A DNA stretch of 55,471 nt. It comes from an uncultured Clostridia bacterium. GTDB taxonomy: Bacteria; Bacillota; Clostridia; Christensenellales; Aristaeellaceae. The stretch is from NCBI GenBank assembly GCA_934621485.1, contig CAKTUS010000009.1, forward strand, positions 1-55,471. The letters are read 5' to 3'. Below, piece after piece: positions 16,909 to 24,886 of this stretch (positions are counted from its first letter, which is position 1; each line of letters starts with the position of its first letter). The position numbers and the translations under genes are program-made. Below the pieces are notes generated by a model, which was not told where the DNA came from, searched no databases, and saw only the letters and a list, made by a program, of their open reading frames with translations.

Positions 16909-18321
16909 ATGCGCAAAACCAAAATCATTTGTACCATCGGCCCGGCCTGCTCTAATGAAGAGACGCTGCGCAGCATGTGCCTGGCCGGAATGAATGTGGC
17001 CCGGCTCAATTTTTCCCACGGCTCCCATCAGGAGCACTTGGAGCGCATTGAACTGATCAAAAAAGTGCGAAACCAGCTGGGACTGCCCATTGCCATCATG
17101 CTGGACACCAAAGGGCCTGAGTACCGCATCGGCTGCTTTGAAAACGGCCCCATCGAGCTCAAAGAGGGCGACCTTTTTACCCTGACCACTCAGGATGTGC
17201 CAGGCAGCCGGGAACGGGTATCCGTGAGCTATCCGGGGCTGTGCGCCGAACTGCATACCGGCGACCGGGTGCTCATCAATAACGGCCTGATCGCCATGGA
17301 GGTGCTGGAGGCCAATGCACAGGAGGCCCGCTGCCGCGTAACGGCAGGCGGCATATTGAGCGACCGCAAAAGCATGAGCATCCCGGGCCGGGTGTTCCGG
17401 CAGGACTATTTGAGCCCGCAGGACAAGGAGGATTTGCTGTTTGGCGCGCAGCAGGATGTGGATTTCATTGCCTGTTCCTTTGTCTCCCGCAAGGAAGATC
17501 TGCTGGCCGTGCATGCCTTTCTGGAGGAACACCACATTCACGATATTGACCTGATTGCCAAAATTGAAAACCGTTCCGGCGTAGACAACATTGAGGAAAT
17601 CTGCACTGCCTGCGACGGCATTATGGTAGCCAGAGGTGATTTGGGCGTGGAAATCCCCTTTGAGGAAGTGCCCGCCATTCAAAAGCAGCTCATCACCCGC
17701 TGCCGGCTGCTTGGCAAACGGGTGATTACCGCCACGGAAATGCTGGAAAGCATGATTACCAACGTGCGACCCACTCGGGCGGAAATCTCCGACGTAGCCA
17801 ACGCGGTATACGACGGCACCAGCGCCATCATGCTTTCCGGGGAAACTGCCGCAGGCAAATACCCCGTGCTGGCAGTGGAAACCATGGCTCGAATTGCCGA
17901 GGAAACGGAAAAGCACATTCATTACAGCAACCGCTTCCTCAAATCGGAATTCCAGATTCATAATGTGGTGGACGCTATCTCCCACGCAGTATGCGGCATG
18001 TCGATTGATATTGACGCAAAGCTCATCGTGGTGTGCTCCCTAAGCGGGCGTACCGTGCGCATGGTATCCCGGTTCCGCTCGCCCGCAGACATTCTGGGCA
18101 TTACCACCAACGAAAAAAGCTGGCGCAAGCTGGCCCTGTCATGGGGCGTTACACCTGCGCTCAGCGAATGCTTCGACTCCACAGACGTGATGTTCTTCAG
18201 CGCCAAAAAGCTGGCGCAGCAAACCTTCCATTTGCAAAAGGGCGACCGCATCGTGATCACCGGCGGATTGCCAAACGGCACCTCCGGCAACACCAATATG
18301 CTCAAGGTAGAAGTGATATAA
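16909..18321 (+). CDS. pyk: Pyruvate kinase
   Basis: This 470-aa enzyme starts at ATG 16909 (GGGAGGA 8 bp upstream) and converts phosphoenolpyruvate and ADP to pyruvate and ATP. Signatures: TKIICTIGPA at the N-terminus, MLDTKGPEYRIG, the active-site LIAKIENRSGVDNIEEI, the GDLGVEIP motif and VITATEMLESM. It has the A, B and C domains but lacks the extra C-terminal PEP-utiliser-like domain found in Bacillus and some clostridial enzymes. It appears monocistronic and is followed by a repeat-filled spacer. Confidence 0.97.
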   Translation: MRKTKIICTIGPACSNEETLRSMCLAGMNVARLNFSHGSHQEHLERIELIKKVRNQLGLPIAIMLDTKGPEYRIGCFENGPIELKEGDLFTLTTQDVPGSRERVSVSYPGLCAELHTGDRVLINNGLIAMEVLEANAQEARCRVTAGGILSDRKSMSIPGRVFRQDYLSPQDKEDLLFGAQQDVDFIACSFVSRKEDLLAVHAFLEEHHIHDIDLIAKIENRSGVDNIEEICTACDGIMVARGDLGVEIPFEEVPAIQKQLITRCRLLGKRVITATEMLESMITNVRPTRAEISDVANAVYDGTSAIMLSGETAAGKYPVLAVETMARIAEETEKHIHYSNRFLKSEFQIHNVVDAISHAVCGMSIDIDAKLIVVCSLSGRTVRMVSRFRSPADILGITTNEKSWRKLALSWGVTPALSECFDSTDVMFFSAKKLAQQTFHLQKGDRIVITGGLPNGTSGNTNMLKVEVI

Positions 18322-18474
18322 CCCTTGAAAGCTTCCATGCGGCTGCACTTGCTGCTCTGCGGAGGCTACGCCCCTAAAAACCATCGCAGGTGTGGAGGAA
18401 AGCGGCCCCGGTGATTTCAAGCATCACAGGCGGTTATCAACCCTGTCTTCTGCGCCTCCACATTTTGAACATGC

Positions 18475-18799
18475 TGAGCCTCCTTGCCATCGCAGGGAGG
18501 TTCAGTCTGTCGAAAAAAACGATATGAAAGCCCATGCCCGCGAGCACGGCAACGCTGTTTCGCGAAAAAAACGTTTCGTCGCAAGGCTTAGGGGCTCCAT
18601 CCCTAAAATCCCGGCAGGAGGCAGCGTCTCCTGCGCCTCCGCTTTTTTGACAATCTGCGCCTTGCGCCGCAGGGCTTTCCTTATGCGTTTTGCCGCGCGG
18701 CGATTCGCTGGCGAGTAGGCAAAGCATGACTCGGCTGAAAGCTCGCCGTCAGGCCAGCTTTTTGAACGGCCAGAGCCTCTTTGCCGTCGCACGGAGGCT
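18475..18799 (+). repeat. Interspersed repeat copy E between two related hairpins
   Basis: The left hairpin TGAGCCTCC...GGGAGGTTCA (18475-18503) and the right hairpin AGCCTC...GAGGCT (18774-18799) match at 23 of 27 positions. Between them a type 2 module starts AGTCTGTCGAAAAAAACG, carries GGGGCTCCATCCCTAA and the stem GCAGGAGGC / GTCTCCTGC (18614-18634), and ends in CTTTTTTGACA. A reverse-oriented type 1 fragment follows (CGCCGCAGGGCTTTCC ... AGCTTTTTGAACGG). A degenerate type 2 scrap (GGCTACGCCCCTAAAAACC) lies upstream at about 18364. The rest of the 18322-18474 spacer shows nothing recognisable. Confidence 0.72.
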
Positions 18800-18805
18800 T
18801 TTTTT
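18774..18805 (+). terminator. Terminator at the right end of repeat copy E
   Basis: AGCCTC / GAGGCT stem followed by seven T (18799-18805). Only the right hairpin of the pair has a T tract. Confidence 0.65.
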
Positions 18806-18824
18806 GATTGACGGGGGCGGTTCG

Positions 18825-18853
18825 TTGCTTCACCGGGCTGGATATGGTATGAT
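18825..18853 (+). promoter_or_regulatory. Promoter of the Rrf2 regulator
   Basis: TTGCTT (18825-18830), a 17-bp spacer, TATGAT (18848-18853). The transcript would start about 17 bp before the gene. Confidence 0.7.
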
Positions 18854-18876
18854 ACCCTCCGGGAGATGAGCTTGGC

Positions 18877-19302
18877 ATGAAGATTTCCACCAAGGGACGC
18901 TACGCCCTGCGGATGATGCTGGATATTGCCGCGCATCAGGCGGACGGTTTTGTTACGCTAAAGGATATTGCGCTCCGGCAGGCCATATCCAAAAAGTACC
19001 TGGAGCAAATTGCTTTGCAGCTTACCCAGGCGGGCCTGCTGCATGCCGTACGCGGGCATCAGGGCGGTTACCGGCTGACCCGGGAGCCTGCCGACTATAC
19101 CGTTTTGCAGGTTTTAACCGTAACCGAAGGGTCCCTTGCGCCGGTCGCCTGTTTGGACAGCCAGCCCAATCCCTGCCAGCGCTGCGGTTTTTGCCTGACG
19201 CTGCCGGTTTGGCAGGGGCTGGAGCAGGTTGTGGCGCAGTATCTATCCTCAATCACCCTGCAAAACCTTTTGGAACGGCCCCAAACCCTTCCCCAAGCCT
19301 GA
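18877..19302 (+). CDS. Rrf2/IscR-family transcriptional regulator
   Basis: This 141-aa regulator has the Rrf2 winged helix: MKISTKGRYALRMMLDIA, then ISKKYLEQIALQLTQAGLL and the wing VRGHQGGYRLTR. The C-terminal half holds Cys92, Cys100, Cys103 and Cys106 (CLDSQPNPCQRCGFC), an arrangement able to bind an Fe-S cluster as in IscR. Other family members (CymR) sense cysteine metabolism and lack these. No isc or suf genes are nearby, so its targets are elsewhere or unknown. It is monocistronic, with its own promoter. Confidence 0.9.
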   Translation: MKISTKGRYALRMMLDIAAHQADGFVTLKDIALRQAISKKYLEQIALQLTQAGLLHAVRGHQGGYRLTREPADYTVLQVLTVTEGSLAPVACLDSQPNPCQRCGFCLTLPVWQGLEQVVAQYLSSITLQNLLERPQTLPQA

Positions 19303-19319
19303 AGGCCGTGCAAAAACCA

Positions 19320-19684
19320 GGCGTCCAAAAGGTTTGCCATGCATGTACTTTTTTGATGAGAAGGCTCCTTGCCTTCCCGCCTGCGGCTTGCCGGGCCGCA
19401 AAAAGCGTAATGAAAGCCTTGCCGCTCAAGGGCGCCGAAACCGACGTACAAGCCGGCGGTTGCACAGCGAAAATCAGCGAGTTTTGGATACCGCTCAAAA
19501 GCTTTGAACAAAGTGGGGCTGCGTCAAAAGGCTGCCATGCATGAGCTTTTCTGCCGAAAGCGCCTCCGCATGAGTGCCGGCGCAGCAAAGGGAACGTTTG
19601 CATTTGCAGGTCAGCCAGGCAATACGATAATCGTCAGCAGGCTGCCGCCCGTCTGGCCACTTCCCCAAGTAGTTTTTCGACAGT
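19320..19684 (+). repeat. Interspersed repeat copy G: two tandem partial type 1 modules
   Basis: Two related left-module starts lie 200 bp apart: GTCCAAAAGGTTTGCCATGC (19322-19341) and GTCAAAAGGCTGCCATGCAT (19523-19542). The first continues through GCAAAAAGCGTAATGAAAGCC and GCCGAAACCGACGTACAAGC. The second ends at TAGTTTTTCGACAGTCC, the usual right terminus. It fills most of the 575-bp spacer after the Rrf2 gene. Small frames through it look accidental. Confidence 0.6.
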
Positions 19685-19687
19685 CCG

Positions 19688-19711
19688 GGCCGCGTCAAAG
19701 CGCGGCCGTTT
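19688..19711 (+). terminator. Hairpin at the right end of repeat copy G
   Basis: GGCCGCG / CGCGGCC with a TCAAAG loop, followed by GTTTTG. Confidence 0.65.
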
Positions 19712-19877
19712 TGCATTTCCATCTCAAATGCGGATTTTGTATATCAGTATGTTATATATCGATAGAAACATGCTCGACATGTAAATTTGACTTCTTCCGC
19801 TTTCCTCTTTCTGGCTGTATGATAATCACGAAAAAAGGTTTTCCCCCCATTCAACAGAGGAAAGGAAGCACTTACGT

Positions 19878-20822
19878 ATGAAAAAAATTGTTGTGGCAGG
19901 CGGCGGCGTTTTGGGTAGCCAAATTGCTTATCAGGCGGCTTATTGCGGGTTTGACGTAACCATTTGGTTGCGCAGCGAAGGCAGCATTGGCCGCACGCAG
20001 CCGAAGCTGGACCATCTGCGCCAGGTTTACGCGGAAACCATTGCCAAAATGGCCACGCCCGAGGGGCAGAATTTTCAGGATTGGGCCCGGGGCATTGCCG
20101 ACCATGACACGTTCGATAAAGACGCCTGCCTGGCGAAATCCGAAAACGCTTACCAGAACCTCCGGCTGGAGCTGGATATGAAGAAGGCCGTTGAAGACGC
20201 GGATTTGGTCATTGAATCCATGGCGGAAAATATGGAGGATAAGATCGCCTTCTACCATACGCTGGCTCCGCTGCTGCCTGAAAAAACCATCATTGTCACC
20301 AATTCTTCCACATTGCTTCCCTCCAAGCTGGCCAAGTATACCGGCCGTCCGGAAAAATTTCTGTCGCTGCACTTTGCCAACTCCATTTGGAAGAATAACA
20401 CCGCCGAAATCATGGCCCAAAGCAAGACCGATTCCCGTTACTTTGACGAAATCATGAAGTTTGCCGAAGAAATCCGCATGATTCCGCTGCCGGTGCGCAA
20501 GGAAAAAGCCGGTTATTTGCTTAATTCCATGCTGGTTCCCCTGCTGTTTTCCGGCATGGATCTGTACGTGAACGGCATTTCCGACCCGCAAAGCATCGAC
20601 AAGGCTTGGGAACTGGGCACCGGCGCGCCAAAGGGTCCTTTCCGGATTTTGGACACAGTGGGCCTGACCACCGCGCACAACATCGTCAAAATGTACCTGA
20701 AGGTTCCCTCTTTCCTGGCGCCTTACAACTTTAAGGGCATGGACAAAATGCTTCGGGAGTACATTGACGCCGGAAAGCTGGGGATGTCCTCCGGCGAAGG
20801 CTTCTATAAGTACGACAAATAA
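19878..20822 (+). CDS. 3-hydroxyacyl-CoA dehydrogenase family protein
   Basis: The product is 314 aa. The N-terminal NAD-binding Rossmann fold has VVAGGGVLGSQIAYQAAYCG (GxGxxG). Then come the family block DLVIESMAENMEDK and the catalytic-region equivalent LHFANSIWKNNTAEI, which holds the histidine. The C-terminal 3HCDH domain with GFYKYDK ends the protein. It oxidises 3-hydroxyacyl-CoA (or 3-hydroxybutyryl-CoA) with NAD+. It is larger than the ~282-aa butyrate-pathway enzyme and has an insert around residues 55-90. No crotonase or thiolase is nearby. The RBS is AGGAAAGGAAG. Confidence 0.88.
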   Translation: MKKIVVAGGGVLGSQIAYQAAYCGFDVTIWLRSEGSIGRTQPKLDHLRQVYAETIAKMATPEGQNFQDWARGIADHDTFDKDACLAKSENAYQNLRLELDMKKAVEDADLVIESMAENMEDKIAFYHTLAPLLPEKTIIVTNSSTLLPSKLAKYTGRPEKFLSLHFANSIWKNNTAEIMAQSKTDSRYFDEIMKFAEEIRMIPLPVRKEKAGYLLNSMLVPLLFSGMDLYVNGISDPQSIDKAWELGTGAPKGPFRILDTVGLTTAHNIVKMYLKVPSFLAPYNFKGMDKMLREYIDAGKLGMSSGEGFYKYDK

Positions 20823-20838
20823 ACACAGGCTTTTGTGG

Positions 20839-21085
20839 GAGGCGGTTCAAAGATGAACCGCCTCAGGCCGTCAAAATAGCTCGCCAGGCGGCGAGCTTTT
20901 CTGCCGAGAAGCGCGCTTTGCCTGCTCGCCGGGCGGCAAAGCGCGTAAGGAAAGCCTTGCTGCGCAAGGCAGCCGAAACCGACGTACACGCCGCCGGTTT
21001 CGGAATGAGCATCGGAGGGCCGCGGCCCTCCGATACCTCCTAGGGGTTTTTCAACAGTCTGAGGCGGTTCAAAGATGAACCGCCT
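20839..21085 (+). repeat. Short type 1 repeat, copy C, between identical hairpins
   Basis: A 25-bp hairpin sequence (GAGGCGGTTCAAAGATGAAC, then CGCCT) occurs identically at 20839-20863 and 21061-21085. Only the right copy has the T tract. The ~197 bp between them start CAGGCCGTCAAAATAGCTCG and end TTTTTCAACAGTCT. They contain GAAGCGCGCTTTGCCTGCTC, the hairpin GCCTTGC-TGC-GCAAGGC, and CGACGTACACGCCGCCGG. Compared with copies A and B the inner module is absent: the sequence runs straight from GCGCAAGGC to AGCCGAAACC. This is the cleanest short element in the window. Confidence 0.88.
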
Positions 21086-21090
21086 TTTTC
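21061..21090 (+). terminator. Terminator of the hydroxyacyl-CoA dehydrogenase gene
   Basis: AGGCGGTTCA / TGAACCGCCT stem with a 4-nt loop and TTTTTC after it. It is the right member of the duplicated hairpin pair. Confidence 0.88.
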
Positions 21091-21119
21091 TTGCGCTTAC
21101 GCTCCGAACGTGGTATATA
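21091..21119 (+). promoter_or_regulatory. Promoter of the membrane-protein/M20 operon
   Basis: TTGCGC (21091-21096), a 17-bp spacer, TATATA (21114-21119), directly after the preceding terminator. Confidence 0.65.
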
Positions 21120-21160
21120 TAAGAATATGTTCCCAATGCTGATACCAAGGAGGCCGGGCC

Positions 21161-21883
21161 ATGTCTTTCTCCGTTAATGATCCCTTCCTGTACTGGCTGT
21201 CCGCCGCCGTCATTGCGGTGGTGCTGGCGCAATCCGTTTTCTTCCTGATCAAAGCGGTTAAACGCGCCGGGCAATTGAACCTGTCTAAGGGCACGGTTCG
21301 CAAAACCATTTTATCCAGCGCGCTGTTTACCATCGCCCCGGCGGTTTCCATTCTGATTGGCGTGCTCACGCTGAACCAGTTTTTGGGGCTTCCCTTCCCC
21401 TGGTTGCGGTTAAGCATCCTGGGCGCCGTTACCTATGAGCTGCCAGCGGCCACCATAGCCGCCAACGCCATGGGCGTGAGCGTCACGGAAACCATTACCG
21501 ATCCGCAGGTATTCGCCGTCATAGCCTGGACCATGACGCTGGGAATTCTGGCCGGACTGGTGCTGGTGCTTTTTGGCCTGAAAAAAATTCAACGGGGCAT
21601 GCTTTCCATCAGCGGCAAGGATGAGCGCTGGCGGACCATTTTGATGGACGCATTGTTTCTGGGGATGATCTCCGCCTTCCTGGGCTTGCTTTTTGCCAAT
21701 GTGCGAAACGGCCTGTCCGGCTTTATTCCCATTGTGGTAGCCGTGGTTTCCGCACTGCTGATGGCGGTTTGCGGTCTATTGATCAAGAAGCTGAAATGGA
21801 ACTGGCTGGAGCAATACGCGCTGCCGCTGTGCATGCTGGGCTCTATGGCCCTCAGCATCCCCATTACGGCGCTGATGGGCTAA
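21161..21883 (+). CDS. Polytopic membrane protein, resembles DUF5058 family
   Basis: This 240-aa protein has about seven hydrophobic segments: near residues 9-30, 48-70, 82-105, 118-142, 160-180, 187-210 and 218-238. From memory it resembles the uncharacterised DUF5058 family, though I cannot confirm that here. It has no signal peptide and no transporter motif I recognise. A charged cytoplasmic-type loop (LKKIQRGMLSISGKDERWR) lies mid-protein. It starts a three-gene operon with a second membrane protein (18-bp gap) and a peptidase, suggesting a two-subunit channel or transporter whose cargo is hydrolysed. The start is supported by AAGGAGG at 21147-21153. Confidence 0.75.
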   Translation: MSFSVNDPFLYWLSAAVIAVVLAQSVFFLIKAVKRAGQLNLSKGTVRKTILSSALFTIAPAVSILIGVLTLNQFLGLPFPWLRLSILGAVTYELPAATIAANAMGVSVTETITDPQVFAVIAWTMTLGILAGLVLVLFGLKKIQRGMLSISGKDERWRTILMDALFLGMISAFLGLLFANVRNGLSGFIPIVVAVVSALLMAVCGLLIKKLKWNWLEQYALPLCMLGSMALSIPITALMG

Positions 21884-21901
21884 CGGAAGGAGAAAGCAGT
21901 C

Positions 21902-22579
21902 ATGCAAAAGCAATTATCGCCCTATGAAGAACAGCAATACGTGTACGGCCGCGTCTGGACAGCCATTGTGCTGCTGATGATGCTGTGTACCCCGCTGGCC
22001 ATCTGCGTTTATTACAACGTGTGGCCTCCTCTGAGCAAGGTGCTCAAGGCCCTGCTGGGCGTGGCTCCCATGTACTGGGTGGTTGGCGTTATCGAGGTGC
22101 TTACCTACGTGCCCATGCTGGGTACCGGCGGTACCTATCTGGGCTTTGTTACCGGCAACCTGACCAGCCTGAAGGTGCCCTGCGCTTTGAACGCCATGGA
22201 AGCCGCCAAGGTAAAAGCAGGTACCGAGGAAGGCGAAGTCGTTTCCACCATTGCCATTGCCACCAGCTCCATCGTAACGGTTCTTGTGATTGCCGTTGGC
22301 GTATTCGGGCTGGGGCTGCTGGAGCCTGTGCTGGAATCGCCCACGCTGAAGCCTGCCTTTGACAACATTCTTCCCGCGCTGTTCGGCGCGCTGGGCGTCG
22401 TTTTCATTTCCAAGAATCCCAAAATTGCCGCCGCGCCGATGCTGTTCATGGTAGCGCTGTTTCTGTGCGTACCCAGCCTGGCCGGCAGCGTCAGCGTGTT
22501 GGTACCGGTGGGCGTGCTCATTTCCATTGGCGTTGCGCGCATTTTGTATACCAAAGGTTTGTTGGGAAAGGAAGGCTGA
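21902..22579 (+). CDS. Polytopic membrane protein, partner of the preceding gene
   Basis: The product is 225 aa with about six hydrophobic segments, the first at residues 17-40. A conserved-looking polar loop (GTGGTYLGFVTGNLTSLKVP, then ALNAMEAAKVKAGTEEGEV) lies between segments 2 and 3. I do not recognise the family. The Gly/Thr/Asn-rich loop could be a substrate path. It sits between the first membrane protein (18 bp) and the M20 peptidase (3 bp), with AAGGAGAAAG as RBS, so the three products are very likely made together and the two membrane proteins probably associate. Confidence 0.72.
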   Translation: MQKQLSPYEEQQYVYGRVWTAIVLLMMLCTPLAICVYYNVWPPLSKVLKALLGVAPMYWVVGVIEVLTYVPMLGTGGTYLGFVTGNLTSLKVPCALNAMEAAKVKAGTEEGEVVSTIAIATSSIVTVLVIAVGVFGLGLLEPVLESPTLKPAFDNILPALFGALGVVFISKNPKIAAAPMLFMVALFLCVPSLAGSVSVLVPVGVLISIGVARILYTKGLLGKEG

Positions 22580-22582
22580 CCT

Positions 22583-24016
22583 ATGTTTGGATGGATTCTT
22601 TTGGCACTGTTTATCGCGTGGCTGGCAGTGATTCTGTTTCGCGCCGCCCGTTTTACGCCCTATCCCGTGGAAAAGGTGGCAGCGGAGCCGTTGAATGTGG
22701 ATGAGAACAAGGCGCTCTCCCATTTTCAGGATATGATTCGTCTGAAAACCGTCAGCTACACCAACGAGTCGTTGGAAGAAGCGCAGGCATTTGCTGATTT
22801 TCAGCAGCTGCTTTCCCGCCTCTATCCTCATCTGACCGAAACCTGCCGCCGGGAAATTCTGGGGCGGCGGGGAATGTTGTACCATTGGAAGGGCAAAAGC
22901 GATCAACAGCCCTCGGTGCTGATGACCCACTACGATGTGGTTCCCGTAGCGGAAGCGGAATGGCAGGAGCCTCCCTTTGCCGGCGTGGTCAAAGACGGCC
23001 AGCTTTGGGGCCGCGGAACCCTGGATACCAAGGGTACGCTGCACGGTATCGTGGAAGCAGCCGAGCTGCTCATCAGCCAGGGCTTTGTGCCGGAAAACGA
23101 CGTGTACTTTGCTTTTGGCGGAGACGAGGAAATTTTTGGCGGAGACGCGCCGGCCATTGTGGAAGAATTGAAAAAACGAGGGATTCATCCCGCTTTTGTG
23201 CTGGATGAAGGCGGAGCCATCGTCAACAATGTGTTCCCCGGCGTCAGCAAGAGCGCTGCGCTGATTGGCACGGCGGAAAAGGGAGCAGTATGTGTAGATC
23301 TGGCGGCCGCCGGCAAGGGCGGCCATGCCAGCGCACCCGGCCGAAAGCAAACCCTGGGTACGCTGGGACGAGCGCTGTACCGCATTGAGCGCCATGCCAT
23401 GCCCTTTACCCTGACCCCGCCTGCCCGGGAAATGTTTGATATTCTGGGCCGGGAATCCGTTTTCGGCTACAAGGTGCTGTTTGCCAATCTTTGGTGCTTC
23501 TCTCCCCTGCTCAACCTGGTGTGCAAGCTTGCCGGAGGCGAACTGAACGCCCTGGTGCGCACCACCTGCGCCCTCACCATGGCTGAAGGCTCCAAGGCGT
23601 ATAATGTATTGCCATCCAACGCCAAGGCCGGCGTTAACCTGCGCCTGATCAGCGGCGATACCATTGAAGCCGCCTGCCAGCGTCTGGAAAAAATCATTGA
23701 CGACCCCAATGTGGAGGTTCGCTTTGTTACCGGCGAAAACCCCAGCGCCGTGTCCGTCACCGGCGACGAGCCCTGGAAACGGCTGGAGCAGGCCATTCAT
23801 GCCGCCTATCCCGGCGTGCTGGTGTCGCCCTACCTGATGCTGGCGGGCAGCGACAGCCGCCATTATGGCAAACTGAGCCAGCATGTATACCGCTTTAGCG
23901 GCATGCCCCTTTCCAAGGAGCAGCGCGGACTGATTCACAACGCCAACGAGCGCATACCGGTTTCTCAGATTGCGCCCACCATTCGTTTCTTTGCAGAAGT
24001 GCTCAAGCGCTGCTAG
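22583..24016 (+). CDS. Membrane-anchored M20-family metallopeptidase (CPS1-like)
   Basis: The product is 477 aa. An N-terminal membrane helix (FGWILLALFIAWLAVILF) is followed by RAAR, so by the positive-inside rule the catalytic domain may face the cytoplasm. The M20 zinc site is complete: His and Asp in LMTHYDVVP, bridging Asp in WGRGTLDTKGTLHG, catalytic Glu and ligand Glu in FGGDEEIFGGDA, a distal Asp in GSDSRHYG and the final His in GLIHNANE. The best family match is carboxypeptidase S/PM20D1-like enzymes, which hydrolyse dipeptides or N-acyl amino acids. It is the last gene of the operon with two polytopic membrane proteins, which may import its substrate. Confidence 0.88.
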   Translation: MFGWILLALFIAWLAVILFRAARFTPYPVEKVAAEPLNVDENKALSHFQDMIRLKTVSYTNESLEEAQAFADFQQLLSRLYPHLTETCRREILGRRGMLYHWKGKSDQQPSVLMTHYDVVPVAEAEWQEPPFAGVVKDGQLWGRGTLDTKGTLHGIVEAAELLISQGFVPENDVYFAFGGDEEIFGGDAPAIVEELKKRGIHPAFVLDEGGAIVNNVFPGVSKSAALIGTAEKGAVCVDLAAAGKGGHASAPGRKQTLGTLGRALYRIERHAMPFTLTPPAREMFDILGRESVFGYKVLFANLWCFSPLLNLVCKLAGGELNALVRTTCALTMAEGSKAYNVLPSNAKAGVNLRLISGDTIEAACQRLEKIIDDPNVEVRFVTGENPSAVSVTGDEPWKRLEQAIHAAYPGVLVSPYLMLAGSDSRHYGKLSQHVYRFSGMPLSKEQRGLIHNANERIPVSQIAPTIRFFAEVLKRC

Positions 24017-24104
24017 TTCCAGCGAAAACGCGAAACAGCCTGATGCTTCGTAGAGTTTCTCCGCCAAAGATTGGCTCCAACCGAGCTGTTTTCCCGGCAG
24101 TGAA

Positions 24105-24300
24105 AGGTGCCTCCAAAAAGCCGGCCTCTCGGCGAGCTTTTCAGAACAGGCGAAATGTTTTTGGCAGAAACAAAGGCGCCAAGTCCGCCGGGATTACTGC
24201 GTGCAGCAAACGAAACGCTTGTCTTTGCACGGTAACCGGGCGATACGATTCCAGGCGGTGGGGCTGCGCCCCCTCCGACTACTTCCGGTAGCGTTTTCTT
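24105..24300 (+). repeat. Degenerate interspersed repeat copy H
   Basis: This 336-bp spacer contains eroded type 1 pieces: CTCCAAAAAGCCGGCCTCTC, GGCGAGCTTTTCAGAACAGG, and near the end GGGGCTGCGCCCCCTCCGAC. It is recognisable only by comparison with copies A-D. No flanking hairpin duplication is evident. Confidence 0.4.
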
Positions 24301-24309
24301 TAACAAGCC

Positions 24310-24345
24310 AGGCCGTTTTCCGCCTTGAAACGGAAAACGGCCTTT
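24310..24345. terminator. Bidirectional terminator between convergent genes
   Basis: A perfect 13-bp stem, AGGCCGTTTTCCG / CGGAAAACGGCCT, with an 8-nt loop lies between the convergent M20 and yqeG genes. Confidence 0.8.
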
Positions 24346-24352
24346 GCGTTGT

Positions 24353-24886
24353 TTATTTGATTCGGCGCTTGGCTCCCTGAAAGGCTTTGTCCATATGCAA
24401 CAGGATTTTTTCCAGCGTTCTCCGCTTGCGGAAGGCTTTCGGGTCCTCCGCTTCGCAAATGGGAGAGACAATTACGGTGGACATGCCTGCATTGTTGCCT
24501 CCCAGAATATCCGTAAACAGCTGATCCCCTACCACCAGGCAAGCCTCCGGCTTGCAGTCGAACTGTTTTGCAAGCTCCAAATACCCCTTTACCTGCGGCT
24601 TCTGGGCATGGCACACAAAACGCGCGCCGTATTTTGCCGCAAAGGGCTCCACCCGAGGCGGATCGTTATTGGACAAAAAGGCCAGGCCGATTCCCGCCTC
24701 CTTCAGGGTTTGCATCCATGCTTCCGCCATGGGTACCGCGTCCGGTGCGTCCACATGGGCCAGCGTATTGTCAATGTCCGCCAACACGACTGTGCAGCCG
24801 CACTCCCGAATGAAGGCGGGCGTAACATCCGTCACTGCTTGCGCGTAGTAGGTTGGAAAAAGCTTTCTGCGGGAGAATTGCTGCAT
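24353..24886 (-). CDS. yqeG: YqeG-family HAD-IIIA phosphatase
   Basis: This 177-aa HAD phosphatase has motif I VLADIDNTLAHVD (nucleophile Asp in DxDNT), motif II FLSNND, the lysine in HAQKPQVKGYLE and motif III LVVGDQLFTDILGGNNAGM. By family it acts on phosphatidylglycerolphosphate or related phosphoesters; YqeG-type proteins have been linked to PGP phosphatase activity. The ATG at 24886 (AAGGAGAACCAAT upstream) lies 55 bp inside the end of the NifB-like gene, so it is co-transcribed at the tail of the nitrogenase-like operon. A functional link is not implied by its usual housekeeping role. Confidence 0.88.
   Translation of the reverse strand: MQQFSRRKLFPTYYAQAVTDVTPAFIRECGCTVVLADIDNTLAHVDAPDAVPMAEAWMQTLKEAGIGLAFLSNNDPPRVEPFAAKYGARFVCHAQKPQVKGYLELAKQFDCKPEACLVVGDQLFTDILGGNNAGMSTVIVSPICEAEDPKAFRKRRTLEKILLHMDKAFQGAKRRIK

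Noticed and set aside
19787..19823. Promoter TTGACT ... TATGAT before the hydroxyacyl-CoA dehydrogenase
   Set aside because: The spacer is 25 bp, too long for a normal sigma-A promoter.
21091..21130. Reading the duplicated hairpin at 20839 as a second functional terminator
   Set aside because: The left copy has no T tract (CAGGCC follows), so it should not terminate by itself.
21914..24067. 717-codon minus-strand open frame opposite the membrane protein and M20 genes
   Set aside because: Antisense shadow of a complete peptidase gene; no promoter or RBS on that strand.
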